A model generated the notes under the pieces. That model was given only the letters and a program-made list of their open reading frames with translations. It was not told the origin of the DNA and made no database searches. Positions 15,297-24,765 of a stretch of 64,000 nt of DNA are shown one piece after another. Source of the DNA: JARRKU01 sp963675565. GTDB lineage: Bacteria > Desulfobacterota > Desulfobacteria > Desulfobacterales > Desulfosarcinaceae. The stretch lies in assembly GCA_963675565.2 (NCBI GenBank), contig CAXXYD010000004.1, positions 124,001-188,000 on the forward strand, written 5' to 3'. Position 1 is the stretch's first letter. Each line of letters opens with the position of its first letter. The translations under genes and the position numbers were made by a program.

Positions 15297-17552
15297 CTAC
15301 TTCGATAATATTTTACAGTAGATCACCTTGCCGTCGTCCGGTGCGTAAAAGTCTTTTAAAACAGTCTCCAGGTGGTAGCCGCAGCTTTCATAAAACGAAC
15401 GGGTGCTGGCATATTGACCCCTCTGGGAGGTATCCACGTAGATTCGGTTGCCGCCGGCCCCGCGGATCAGGGCTTCGGTTTTCTTGATCAGCCGGCGGCC
15501 CAGCCCTTTGCGATGAAAATCCGGATGCACGGCAATCCAGTAAAGGTCATAGCTGTTTACGGTGCAGGCAACGGGGCCGTAGCAAGTATAACCCACCAGG
15601 CGGCCGTATTGCTCAGCCAGCAGGAAATGGTAGCCCGAAGCCGGGCCTTTCTCCAGGCGCTCCTGCACCAATTCCGCCGCCACCTGGATTTCCGACGTAT
15701 TGAAAAAACCGGTCAGCTCGACCAGGCGGCCGATGCGCTCCGGATCACCGGTCCGCAACTCAAGGCGCCAGCCCACACCGTGCAATTGTTCTTTGTCCGC
15801 AGCGGGATGTTCAGCGGGCTTGAAGCCCTCGGCGGCCAAACCCCTGAAAAAACCGAGGGCATTGGTCCCCAGGGTGCGCACCCGGTACCCGCCTTCCTGC
15901 ACCACCAGAGTGGGCAGGCCAAGGGCACCGATCATGCGGCCATTGGCTTCAAAATCCTTGGCCAGCAGCTGCCATGTGCCTGTGGGGTCCCCCTTGGCCG
16001 GATCCAGCCCCAGGGCCACGATCAGGAATTGGGGATTGAACTGCTTGATTCGGCGCAAGGCCCTGGCCAAAGCCTTCCGGTATCCCGGACCGTCCATCTG
16101 CTCCGCCAAGGGAAGATTCAAATTGAAGCCCTCGCCTTCGCCCTCACCGCGTTCGTCTTCGAAACCGGTAAAGTAAGGATATGCAAACTTCGGATGACCA
16201 TGCAGGGAAACGGTGAGCACATCCGACCGGCGGTAAAAAATATCCTGCTGGCCATTGCCGTGGTGGTAGTCGATATCCAGGATGGCCACCTTTCCGCTGC
16301 GGCTCAGATACTGGGCGGCAACGGCATTGTTGTTCAGGTAGCAGAATCCGCCGAAGGCCCGCCGTTCGGCATGGTGGCCGGGCGGGCGCACCAGTGCGTA
16401 GGCCATTCGGCGACCGGCCAGAATTTCGGCGACAGCCGTCAGCGTGCAATCCACGCCGCGCCGCGCCGCAAGGAAGGCATTGCGGTTAATCGGTGTAAAC
16501 GTATCGATGCAGTAATATCCCGAAAGCACCGAAGGCTCCTTGGGGGGGCGGGTTTTATTGCGCAGGGGAAAGATATAGGGATACAGGGACTTTCCCTCGG
16601 GCATCTCGGCACACGCACGACGCAGGTAATTGAACAGGTCGGCGTCGTGGACCGCCGTAATGTGCTTGTCGGCAAAGGTGCGCGGATTGCTTTGGGCAAA
16701 CAAGCCGGCCGGCAGCAGTTTTTTCAGGATACTGCGCACCCGTACCGGGGATTCGACATATCCGCGGTCGTGCACATGGTGGATCTCATGATCGGCATTG
16801 ACCACCACGGCGATCTGTTCCAGGGACCGGCTTTCCACGGCCGTTCGGGCCGCTTCGGGCTTGACATAGTGAAAGGGACGCAGTTGGATGGGATCGTCGC
16901 GAAAAGAAGCCACCACCTTTTCCACGTACCGCGGCGGGCAATAGTCGGCATACTTGCGCTCCAATACCGCGCGCACCACCTTACGGGCAAACCTGGGCCG
17001 CAACGGTTTTCGGCGGTCCAGGCCGTCGTAGACCAGATGGGGCATGCAATCATCCCCCTCTTTGACTGGCATTTCATAGGCGGTGCCGATAATCGGACGG
17101 GCGCCGTAGCGCTCGTAGAAGCGCAATCGGGCACGATTCTGTTTTATAATCCCCGGATCCCGGCAAGCCCGGGGATTATCGGGAAGGCATTCGAAAAAAA
17201 GCCCTTTGACCTTCAGGGCCACCGCCTCGGCCCGCAGACTGTCGTAGAGTGCGCTGCCCAGGCCTCCTCCGGTGGTCCCTCTGGCGGTGGCGATCCAGTC
17301 CAGATAACAAAACCGGATCACCGGTTCATGCAGCAGCATGGCAAAGCCCTGCACCCGATATCTCAAATTTTCCGCCACCAGCAGGATGCTGCGAAAGCGT
17401 TGCTTAAAGGGGTTTCGCAGTTTCTCGCTGATCTGGTCGATCTCTGCGGCCGGCGCATCGGAAAACCGGGTCCTGAGAATCTGCTGCACCTGTTTCAGGG
17501 TTTCCCGGTTGACGGGCAAGATGTCGTCGTAAATTCTTCTTATTTTAAGCAT
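15297..17552 (-). CDS. Three-part fusion: GNAT-like domain, histone-deacetylase/acetylpolyamine-amidohydrolase domain, GNAT acetyltransferase
   Basis: The 751-residue cytoplasmic protein has an N-terminal GNAT-like part (about 50-165, acetyl-CoA loop TTGGGLGSALY). A class II type deacetylase domain follows (about 250-575) with intact catalytic and zinc residues: PGHH at 391-394, DIDYHHGNG from 426, DPAKGD at 517-522 and GGY at 554-556. A second, canonical GNAT domain ends the protein (about 595-751, IAVHPDFHRKGLGRRLIKK). One polypeptide could therefore both add and remove acetyl groups on an amine such as beta-lysine, a polyamine or a peptide. It lies 27 bases after an ATP-grasp gene in the KamA cluster. 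The domains are clear; the substrate is inference. Confidence 0.9.
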   Translation of the reverse strand: MLKIRRIYDDILPVNRETLKQVQQILRTRFSDAPAAEIDQISEKLRNPFKQRFRSILLVAENLRYRVQGFAMLLHEPVIRFCYLDWIATARGTTGGGLGSALYDSLRAEAVALKVKGLFFECLPDNPRACRDPGIIKQNRARLRFYERYGARPIIGTAYEMPVKEGDDCMPHLVYDGLDRRKPLRPRFARKVVRAVLERKYADYCPPRYVEKVVASFRDDPIQLRPFHYVKPEAARTAVESRSLEQIAVVVNADHEIHHVHDRGYVESPVRVRSILKKLLPAGLFAQSNPRTFADKHITAVHDADLFNYLRRACAEMPEGKSLYPYIFPLRNKTRPPKEPSVLSGYYCIDTFTPINRNAFLAARRGVDCTLTAVAEILAGRRMAYALVRPPGHHAERRAFGGFCYLNNNAVAAQYLSRSGKVAILDIDYHHGNGQQDIFYRRSDVLTVSLHGHPKFAYPYFTGFEDERGEGEGEGFNLNLPLAEQMDGPGYRKALARALRRIKQFNPQFLIVALGLDPAKGDPTGTWQLLAKDFEANGRMIGALGLPTLVVQEGGYRVRTLGTNALGFFRGLAAEGFKPAEHPAADKEQLHGVGWRLELRTGDPERIGRLVELTGFFNTSEIQVAAELVQERLEKGPASGYHFLLAEQYGRLVGYTCYGPVACTVNSYDLYWIAVHPDFHRKGLGRRLIKKTEALIRGAGGNRIYVDTSQRGQYASTRSFYESCGYHLETVLKDFYAPDDGKVIYCKILSK

Positions 17553-17579
17553 GTCAAAATAAACCCGCCAACCTTTCTC

Positions 17580-18578
17580 TTATGCGACGCCGGCGGCCAC
17601 AATTCGACCAATGGCCTCGGTCATGGTCAAGCCGGCCTGGCGTACCGCCGCCGCAAAGCCGGCATCGGGCGACAGGCAGGGATTGGCGTTGATTTCCAAA
17701 ATCCAGGGACGCCCCTGGCGGTCCACTCGAAAATCCACCCGGGCGTATCCCCGTAAGCCCAGCAAGGCCCAGCACTCCATGCAAAGCGTCCTGAGCTGCT
17801 CCAGCAGCCCGTCGTCGGCCGAATCGAAATCGAAGCGTCGCGGCGTATGGTGATATTGAAAGGAATTGGCGTCCCATTTGGCTTTATAGTCCACAATGTG
17901 CGCCTGATCGGAATGGAAATCCTCAAAAATGATTTCAGCCGGGGGCAGTATCTGGGGGCCTTCGGGGCTGTCCAGCATAGAAAGATTGAATTCCCGGCCG
18001 TCGATAAAGGCTTCGGCAAAACAGGCACCGCCAAGTCCGGGCGCACGCTCCACCATCAATGAGTCCAACGTGGATCTGGATGATACCGTCACAACGGCTT
18101 CGCGATCCAACCCGATGGAGGCATGCTCCCACACGGACTTGATGATCCAACGGTCGGGGTTGGCCCGGGGCCGTCGGAAGAGTCCCGGCCCGCAGCCTTT
18201 GTGCGGCGCGGTCCATGCCGGTGTGGGAAGGCCGGCGCCGTCCAGCAGCGTTTTGGCCAACAGCTTGTTGGACGTCAGCAGCATAGCTTCGGCGCATGCG
18301 CCGCTATAGGGCAGAGCCATGGCGTCCAGCAGGGACGGGAACAGGTGGATCAGCCGGCCCGTGCCGTCCAGAGCCTCCACCAGGTTGAACACCATATGAG
18401 GGCCAAGGGAACGCAGCTCGGTCTGAATGCGCGACAAATTGAGGCCGCAAGTCAGGCGAACCGGCTTATGCCCAAGTTCGCGCAAGGCATCGGTGACGGT
18501 ATCGGCCTGGGCCAGGACATCCTGCTCATCCGGCGCGTCATTATCCTGCAAGGCATTATGAACGACGGCGATGCGCAT
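17580..18578 (-). CDS. ATP-grasp ligase, D-alanine--D-alanine-ligase-like (second of pair)
   Basis: This 332-residue protein starts MRIAVVHNAL at the ATG at 18578, with AGGAG ten bases upstream. The longer open frame into the upstream gene has no family resemblance. ATP-grasp features include VFNLVEALDG near the N-terminus, SGACAEAMLLTSNKLLAK, GREFNLSML, and the metal-binding ARVDFRVDRQGRPWILEINANPCLSPDAGF end. Such enzymes join amino acids through acyl phosphates. True Ddl enzymes normally stand with mur genes; here a partner ATP-grasp overlaps it by 23 bases and KamA is upstream, so peptide-bond formation on a beta-amino acid is more likely than cell-wall D-Ala-D-Ala. Confidence 0.88.
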   Translation of the reverse strand: MRIAVVHNALQDNDAPDEQDVLAQADTVTDALRELGHKPVRLTCGLNLSRIQTELRSLGPHMVFNLVEALDGTGRLIHLFPSLLDAMALPYSGACAEAMLLTSNKLLAKTLLDGAGLPTPAWTAPHKGCGPGLFRRPRANPDRWIIKSVWEHASIGLDREAVVTVSSRSTLDSLMVERAPGLGGACFAEAFIDGREFNLSMLDSPEGPQILPPAEIIFEDFHSDQAHIVDYKAKWDANSFQYHHTPRRFDFDSADDGLLEQLRTLCMECWALLGLRGYARVDFRVDRQGRPWILEINANPCLSPDAGFAAAVRQAGLTMTEAIGRIVAAGVA

Positions 18579-19590
18579 GACCCGAGCTCCTTTCCGGTGT
18601 TGTGCTTCGGCGAACCCGTTTTTGGGCCGATTGGACAATCCACTCGATGAGCTGGGCATATGAAATGCCCAGGTGAGTGCACAATATGGGCAAATCCGAA
18701 TGTCCGGGATGCAATCCAGCCAATGGATTGACCTCCATGAACTGGGGGACGCCGCGGGCATCGCAGCGCACATCGGCGCGCCCGCCGTCACGGCAACCCA
18801 GCACACGCCAAGCCTCCAGTACAATGGCTTCGGCTTGCTTCACCACCAGGTCGTCGGCTGCGTCCACCCGGCGGTAAACCACCCGCTCCTCGCAACGCTC
18901 CTTGTTGGTGTAGGAATACACTTCAGCTTCGGCATTGCCCAGCAGAAGGACCTCCATGGTTCCCAGCACGCGTGCACCAGTGCCCGTGCCCACAACACCG
19001 ATGGTAAACTCGCGGCCCGACAAAAAGGGCTCGACCAGTACAGGTTGATGGAAAGCGACCATCAGGTTGCGGCAGGCGGCGCCCAGATCCTCACGCAACC
19101 GGACGATGGATTCGGGGGTTACGCCCTTTCCCGTGCCCTCGGCCACGGGCTTGATAAAATAGGGGGGGGCAAAAGCGACCTTGTGAAGATCTCCGGGCCC
19201 GGAGACCACAACGAAATCAGAGGTGGACACGCCGGCATTGCGCAAGACATGCTTGGTCATGCCTTTGTGCAGGGTCAGCGCCATCACCAGCGGATCGGAA
19301 AAGGTGTAGGGAATATCGTAAACATCCAGGATGGCCGGCACCTGCGCCTCCCTGCCGATCCCGTGCAATCCTTCGGCGATATTGAACACCAGTTCCCAGC
19401 GATGGCCGGCAGCCAGCCGTTCGATGAGGCTGCGGGCATGGCCGATACGCTCGGTTTGGTGCCCCAGTCCGGCAAGGGTCTTTTCAAGCGCTTCGATGGT
19501 ATCGTCGCGATCGAATTCGGCCGTTTCCTCTTCACCGTATCCGGCGGCCAGGTATTCGGACCGCAAATCATATGTCAAACCGATTTTCAT
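18556..19590 (-). CDS. ATP-grasp ligase, D-alanine--D-alanine-ligase-like (first of pair)
   Basis: This 344-residue ATP-grasp protein starts MKIGLTYDLR at 19590. It has VFNIAEGLHGIGREAQVPAI, the FSDPLVMALTLHKGMTK segment, FIKPVAEGTGKGV for nucleotide binding, SGREFTIGVVG and the final GRADVRCDARGVPQFMEVNPLAGLHPGHSDLP, with the metal ligands in MEVN. It is only distantly like its neighbour, so the two probably act in successive condensations or as a heteromeric pair. It follows kamA by 84 bases and overlaps the second ligase by 23. Its substrate is unknown. Confidence 0.88.
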   Translation of the reverse strand: MKIGLTYDLRSEYLAAGYGEEETAEFDRDDTIEALEKTLAGLGHQTERIGHARSLIERLAAGHRWELVFNIAEGLHGIGREAQVPAILDVYDIPYTFSDPLVMALTLHKGMTKHVLRNAGVSTSDFVVVSGPGDLHKVAFAPPYFIKPVAEGTGKGVTPESIVRLREDLGAACRNLMVAFHQPVLVEPFLSGREFTIGVVGTGTGARVLGTMEVLLLGNAEAEVYSYTNKERCEERVVYRRVDAADDLVVKQAEAIVLEAWRVLGCRDGGRADVRCDARGVPQFMEVNPLAGLHPGHSDLPILCTHLGISYAQLIEWIVQSAQKRVRRSTTPERSSGHAHRRRS

Positions 19591-19674
19591 TGCTTTTGGC
19601 CTCCTCAAATAACCGGGTATCGCATCAATAACGCCACCGCCCGAGTCCGCCCCCAAATACCGGATCTCTGTGCT

Positions 19675-20982
19675 TCAGGCTAAATCCGGATAACGATACG
19701 TTTTGCCTTCATAGTTGCGCAGCACCACATCACAGCCTTCTCGAGCCTGGATATAATTGGGCATAAGCGGAATTTTGCCGCCGCCTCCGGGGGCATCGAT
19801 AACATAGGTCGGCAACGCATAGCCGCTGGTGAAACCCCGCAAACCCTGTATGATCTCAAGGCCCTTTTCCACCGATGTCCGAAAATGGGAGGAACCGGAT
19901 ATCGGATCGCACTGATACAGGTAGTAAGGCCGCACCCGCATACGCATCAAACTGTGCATCAGCCGGCCCATGGTCTCCACCGAATCGTTGACCCGCTTGA
20001 GCAGTACGGTCTGCGAACCCAGCGGTATCCCGGCATCGGCCAGGCGCTGACAGGCTCGGGAAGCCTCCGGGGTGCACTCATCAGGATGGGTGAAATGCAA
20101 ACTCATCCACAAAGGATGATGTCGCTTGAGCATGCGGACCAGTTGCGGGGTAATGCGCTGGGGCAAAACAGCCGGAATTTTGGTGCCGATGCGAATAATC
20201 TCCACATGCTTGATCTGCCGCAACCGCGTCAGAAGCCAATCCAGGCGCGAATCGCTCAAGGTCAGCGGATCACCACCGGAAAGCAACACGTCGCGCACCG
20301 TTGGCGTAAGGCGAATATACTCCAGCGCCTGTTCCAACCGCCGGCGGCTGAAAAACAACCGGCCATGGCCCACCAACCGGGAACGCGTGCAGTAACGGCA
20401 ATACGTTGAACAGAAATCCAAAGTCAAAAACAGAACCCGGTCCGGATAGCGATGAACCAGCCCCGGCACCGGACTTTGATGCTCCTCGCCCAGCGGATCG
20501 TCCGCCTCTTCCGGCATGCGCACCAATTCGTTGATGGTCGGCACCACAGTCAAACGCAGCGGGTAGTCCGTGCTGTGCCCCACCAGCAGGCTCAGGTAAT
20601 AGGGAGTAATGGCCAGGGGCAGTTTGGTTTTCAATCCCGCCAGGGCAGCCTTTTCATCGGACTCCAGAACCAGGAATCGCTCCAATTGACGCGCCGTGTG
20701 TACCCGATTGGCAATCTGCCATTGCCAATCGTTCCACTGTTGATCGGCAACACCTGGAAAATATGTTTGAATAAACTTTTGGCGCAGCGAAACCGGGAAA
20801 TGCGGCACCGGTCTAATGGCGGAACGGATCTTGAGTGACTTTGGAAGTGTCGTCGGAAGGGCAACCGGACATCTGGCTGCCTGACTCGGAGGCTCCTCAT
20901 CCACCTCAGCGGTCACATCCGCATCGCGGGTGGATTTACTTATGGGTATAGCATTGGCCTGGCGGCGGGAATGTAGCGGCAT
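19675..20982 (-). CDS. kamA: KamA-family radical SAM protein, lysine 2,3-aminomutase-like
   Basis: Lysine 2,3-aminomutase converts L-lysine to L-beta-lysine using SAM, a [4Fe-4S] cluster and PLP. The 435-residue protein has the cluster motif CSTYCRYC (cysteines 191, 195, 198), the SGGDPL segment, and the PLP lysine motif PGGGGK with the lysine at about residue 403. The length fits clostridial-type KamA plus an extra N-terminal region of about 55 residues that is polar and of low complexity. It is too long and in the wrong context for EpmB of the EF-P pathway. It heads a minus-strand cluster with two ATP-grasp ligases and an acetyltransferase/deacetylase fusion. Confidence 0.9.
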   Translation of the reverse strand: MPLHSRRQANAIPISKSTRDADVTAEVDEEPPSQAARCPVALPTTLPKSLKIRSAIRPVPHFPVSLRQKFIQTYFPGVADQQWNDWQWQIANRVHTARQLERFLVLESDEKAALAGLKTKLPLAITPYYLSLLVGHSTDYPLRLTVVPTINELVRMPEEADDPLGEEHQSPVPGLVHRYPDRVLFLTLDFCSTYCRYCTRSRLVGHGRLFFSRRRLEQALEYIRLTPTVRDVLLSGGDPLTLSDSRLDWLLTRLRQIKHVEIIRIGTKIPAVLPQRITPQLVRMLKRHHPLWMSLHFTHPDECTPEASRACQRLADAGIPLGSQTVLLKRVNDSVETMGRLMHSLMRMRVRPYYLYQCDPISGSSHFRTSVEKGLEIIQGLRGFTSGYALPTYVIDAPGGGGKIPLMPNYIQAREGCDVVLRNYEGKTYRYPDLA

Positions 20983-21455
20983 CGTTCGGGTTCTCCTTTT
21001 TCGGGTGCTGCTGGATGAAATGGAAATCCCATTTCAAAGCCAACGATCTGCAACTCCTTAACCAAAAACCATGCCACTATTATTTTGCTATAATTTCAAC
21101 GTCTTAATAATATCCGTGCCCGGTATGCGAATTCAGAGTTCCGACCGTTTCGCGCTGATTTTGCGGACCGGATGGCCGGACAGGGCAAGTAAGGTTATAA
21201 CCTGCAGTTATATTGTGAAATTTTACCGTTCACCGTCTCTTTGCATCCGAATTTTGGTGGATATCTCAGTTCCTTTTCAGCCCGCAATCCGGAGCATCCG
21301 CATCCGGTTCGAGCATGCGGCTTTATGCAGGAGGCCGGACACCGTCCGATTCTATTGCCGGCAGGGTAAGTAAATTACCGAATTAATAACAAAGCTTTGA
21401 AAAAAAGGCTCAAAATGGTAAGATACCGGAATTTATCGCCGCTGGCATCAACGGG
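20983..21455. promoter_or_regulatory. Divergent promoter region between kamA and the 1020-residue membrane protein
   Basis: These 470 bases contain no convincing gene. A TATTTTGC/TATAAT-containing AT-rich segment lies around 21077-21092. Two similar short segments (GGCCGGACAGGGCAAGTAA near 21176 and GCCGGCAGGGTAAGTAA near 21358) recur in the same orientation and could be binding sites or repeat remnants. Confidence 0.4.
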
Positions 21456-24400
21456 TTGGAGACATTCGTTTTGGACCAGATCACTCCAAAAACTCCGAAA
21501 ATCTTCTTTGATAAACGCGATTACCAACTGATCCGCATTGTCAACAGCGTGCTGGGAGGCGGCGGTGAAGATAACCATACCCGCCGACACTACTATCCCT
21601 ACTTCCACGCCCGGGGCATCAAGGAAATGGCTGAATCCAAGGGGCTGCGAACGGCCTACGCCACCATTCACCTGCTGAGTTCCCTGGAGGTCGGCGGTGT
21701 GGATGATCGCATCAAGGCACTGCGCGCCCTGCGCAAAGAGGTCATTGACACGGCAGAGGGCATCTTGCCCAAAAATACGGCAAGGGTGCTGCTGCAGATC
21801 ATGAAAACATTGGTGCGGACGCATGGCGACCCCCACCGCCAACTGGAACTGGCCCATGATTTCCGAACCACCGCTTCAGGAAAACCGCAAATTGTACGAG
21901 AACAACTTCGACGCTATCATCTGCTCGAAATGCCTGAAGCGTGGAACCAGATCGCCTTCGATGACCACGTCCACGATGCCAACACCAAAGGCCGCAAGTC
22001 TTCCACCCATTTGATCATGGATGCCTGGATCAAAGGCATTCGCCGCCTGAGGGTGATCCACTACCATTTTATCGAACCGCGATTTGCCGCAGAACTGATG
22101 GAAGCGGCGGCTATTCTGGAAATCGATGTGCGCATCGGCATCGAATTTTTCGCCCGCTACCGGAACAAGTATATCCAGCTCATCTGGGTTCCCCGCGGTT
22201 TTTCGGACGCCCAGGCCTTTCTCTGTTTCCTTGCCGAGCCCAAGGTGGCCCAGGTCATGGAGGCGGGCCGCAATGCTTCCCAATATCTGCAGCAGTATGT
22301 GATGGATTTACTGAAACGCTACAATGCGGTCCACCGCCTGGATATCAACCGGCGCCTGGGCCTGAAACTGCCGATCATCGAAAAGAAATCATTTTTGGCC
22401 TTTGTGGGGATCGGGCAAACCTCCAAGCTCCATTTGGCCAAATATATCTACGACCAGATCCTGGATGCCATGGGTCAAAAGGTTCGACGGCTACGCAAAG
22501 AAATTCCCGGTGCATCCGCCGAACGCCGCAGCAAAATTACCCAATGGATCGAATCGGCCAACCGGCTCGACTTGGAAGCCATGCTGGATGGTTATCTGAA
22601 GAAAGAGAAAAATCCCGATGTCACCTATCCCGATATACCCGGCGATGGTGAAGATATTCCGGATCTGCTGCGCCTCAGCCCCCCGGAGGTGCTCAATCGG
22701 CTGACCCGGCTATCGTCCGGCTACCGGGTGACCCTGAACCTGAGCAACGTCAAGGTGCATGAAGTGTTGGAACTGCTTTATGACTGCCAGGGCATCATTT
22801 CACGGCTCGAAATTTTCAACCTCAAAGACCAGGCGGCGGGACGGACCGGCCATATCGCCGAAATCAGCCGGCTCCAGCAAGTCATCAACCAGAACAATGT
22901 GATCAATCTCAAGCGCGCCATCCAGAACATCATCGACCAGTACACATCCTCCGGCAAACCGGACCCGGGACAAGTTGAAAAACTGCGCGACATTCTCCAT
23001 GACATCGACGCCTTTAAGTCTTTTTACAGCGCCAAGCCGCTCAAGGCGCGTATCGGCAGCGATTCCACAGGTCGCTCACCCAAGGTGCTCGGCATGGGGC
23101 TGGTGGTCAAAGACACCCTTCCCCGGCGGGTCAGGCAAAAAATCAGCGGGGATTTGAGTGCCGGGCTGCGCCAGATCATCCCCATCCAGATGACGGCCCT
23201 GCGCAGCACCCTCGACGTTCCCAGAACGCTGAACCGGCCCTTGGGGACCCTCATGAGGCGACTGGCCGACCGCTTTGACGGGCTGCGGTGGCTGGGCTAT
23301 TTCCGCAAGGTCGGCTGGCAGTTGCAGAGCGATACCATCCAGATGGCCCCTCAGGGAAACGTGGTAACCCTGGGCGGCGCCCAAACCACCATCGATAACG
23401 GGTTGCATGCGATCACCGATGACAGCAAACCCCGGCGCAGCGTCGGGTGGAGACATATCAACACCCATCTGAAAAACAGCCTCAAAGTCTTGATTGGCTT
23501 CATACCGGCCTTTGCAACCTTTGCTCTGACCAAGGATTGGTGGGTGCTGGCCTACCTTGGCGCCTTTATCTGGTTCGGCATCACCGGCCTGCGCAACATC
23601 GTTCAATCCATTGTGGGCGGCGGCGGCCTGCGCCGGTCGCCCCTGCTTGACTGGAATGACCTCATTTCATGGACCCGGATCGCCGACTCACTGCTCTATA
23701 CGGGATTTTCCGTGCCGCTGCTGGATTACCTGGTCAAAACCGTCCTGCTTGACCGCGGGCTGAACATTACCACCGCAACTCACCCGCTGCTGCTTTACAG
23801 CTGCATGGCTCTGGCCAACGGAATTTATCTTTCCAGCCACAATCTCTTCCGCGGGTTTCCCAGAGGTGTGGTGTATGGCAACTTTTTTCGCAGTGTCCTG
23901 TCCATACCCATTGCCATCGCCCTCAATGCCGCCATAGCGGCCCTGCTCTCCATGGCCGGCGCAACGGCCATTGACAGCATTCTGCAAAAGTGGGCCGCTG
24001 TCATATCCAAAACCGCCTCGGACACAGTTGCGGCCGTCATCGAGGGAACCGCCGACCGCTATAACAATATTCAAATGCGCCTGCGGGCCTATAAAAACAA
24101 GTTCCGTGACCTCATTGAAATATATGCCCAGCTCGAGCTGTGCTACCCCGACGTCGAGAGCCGGCGGGTATTGGAGTATGCATCCCACGCCCGCGAAAAA
24201 GTCAGCTCCGAATCCCATGACCTGGAAAAGATCATTATGATTCACGCCCTGGACCTGCTTTATTTCTGGATGTACCAGCCAAGGGCACAGGTTGCGTTGA
24301 AAGAATTTCTCTTGTCTTTGACCGAAGACGAACGCCACATTCTGGTCAGCTCACAGTTTACGCTGCTTCGCAATCGAGAAGTCAGCCAGATGTTCATCGA

Positions 24401-24518
24401 CGGCATGCTGGGTAAGAATTTTCCGAAGGCGCTCGCCTTCTATCTTTCCCGTCATGAAGAGTACCTGGAAGCCGTTAAGAGGATGGTCTGGACGCAGGAA
24501 ACCCCGACAAAAAAGTAG
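21456..24518 (+). CDS. Large protein with membrane segments, unknown function, PHP-like N-terminal region
   Basis: I do not recognise this 1020-residue protein. Residues about 1-330 are soluble and include HYHFIEPRFAAELMEAA and EIDVRIGIEFFARY, a pattern that recalls PHP/TIM-barrel hydrolases; DDHVHDANTKG could supply metal ligands. The middle (about 330-700) is helical and charged. Hydrophobic stretches near 695-735 (LKVLIGFIPAFATFALT, WWVLAYLGAFIWFGI) and 760-860 suggest three to six membrane segments, and the C-terminal 150 residues are soluble. The start is a TTG (21456) without a clear Shine-Dalgarno and is uncertain. It is transcribed divergently from kamA. Confidence 0.8.
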   Translation: METFVLDQITPKTPKIFFDKRDYQLIRIVNSVLGGGGEDNHTRRHYYPYFHARGIKEMAESKGLRTAYATIHLLSSLEVGGVDDRIKALRALRKEVIDTAEGILPKNTARVLLQIMKTLVRTHGDPHRQLELAHDFRTTASGKPQIVREQLRRYHLLEMPEAWNQIAFDDHVHDANTKGRKSSTHLIMDAWIKGIRRLRVIHYHFIEPRFAAELMEAAAILEIDVRIGIEFFARYRNKYIQLIWVPRGFSDAQAFLCFLAEPKVAQVMEAGRNASQYLQQYVMDLLKRYNAVHRLDINRRLGLKLPIIEKKSFLAFVGIGQTSKLHLAKYIYDQILDAMGQKVRRLRKEIPGASAERRSKITQWIESANRLDLEAMLDGYLKKEKNPDVTYPDIPGDGEDIPDLLRLSPPEVLNRLTRLSSGYRVTLNLSNVKVHEVLELLYDCQGIISRLEIFNLKDQAAGRTGHIAEISRLQQVINQNNVINLKRAIQNIIDQYTSSGKPDPGQVEKLRDILHDIDAFKSFYSAKPLKARIGSDSTGRSPKVLGMGLVVKDTLPRRVRQKISGDLSAGLRQIIPIQMTALRSTLDVPRTLNRPLGTLMRRLADRFDGLRWLGYFRKVGWQLQSDTIQMAPQGNVVTLGGAQTTIDNGLHAITDDSKPRRSVGWRHINTHLKNSLKVLIGFIPAFATFALTKDWWVLAYLGAFIWFGITGLRNIVQSIVGGGGLRRSPLLDWNDLISWTRIADSLLYTGFSVPLLDYLVKTVLLDRGLNITTATHPLLLYSCMALANGIYLSSHNLFRGFPRGVVYGNFFRSVLSIPIAIALNAAIAALLSMAGATAIDSILQKWAAVISKTASDTVAAVIEGTADRYNNIQMRLRAYKNKFRDLIEIYAQLELCYPDVESRRVLEYASHAREKVSSESHDLEKIIMIHALDLLYFWMYQPRAQVALKEFLLSLTEDERHILVSSQFTLLRNREVSQMFIDGMLGKNFPKALAFYLSRHEEYLEAVKRMVWTQETPTKK

Positions 24519-24524
24519 AAATCC

Positions 24525-24755
24525 AGGTCCCGAGGGTCCGACGGTGGCCTGCCCGGCAATGGGCTTGAGCGGTTAAGCCCAAGTGATCTATAGTTTCCAG
24601 TGAGCAAAAGTGATCTACAGTCGGGATTCACGCCGCGCGCGGGCCTGATCTTAATAAATGGCAGAATTCCACAACTCGTAACTCACCACTCAAAACTCGC
24701 AACTGCCCCCTTCCCCTGTCCGCCAGGGCCCGGTTTTAATTTTGAATTAAACCAC
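24525..24755 (+). repeat. Dispersed intergenic repeat, copy 2 (near full length)
   Basis: The order of blocks is: a GGGCTTGAGC segment, AAGTGATCTATAG twice (CTATAGTTTCCAGTGA and AAAAGTGATCTACAG), GCGCGCGGGCCTGATCTTAA, GGCAGAATTCCACAACTCG, and an end GGTTTTAATTTTGAATTAA. The same start and end blocks occur in the copies at 35.5 and 51.2 kb, which defines an element of about 200 bases. It lies between two convergent genes. Confidence 0.75.
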
Positions 24756-24765
24756 GCCAAGTCTA

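Noticed and set aside
15372..17756. 794-codon plus-strand open frame
   Set aside because: It is the shadow of the deacetylase fusion on the minus strand, where all catalytic motifs are intact. Its own product has no recognisable domain.
14910..20982. N-acetylglutaminylglutamine amide (NAGGN) or EF-P modification locus
   Set aside because: There is no asparagine-synthase-like gene as needed for NAGGN, and no efp or epmA near kamA.
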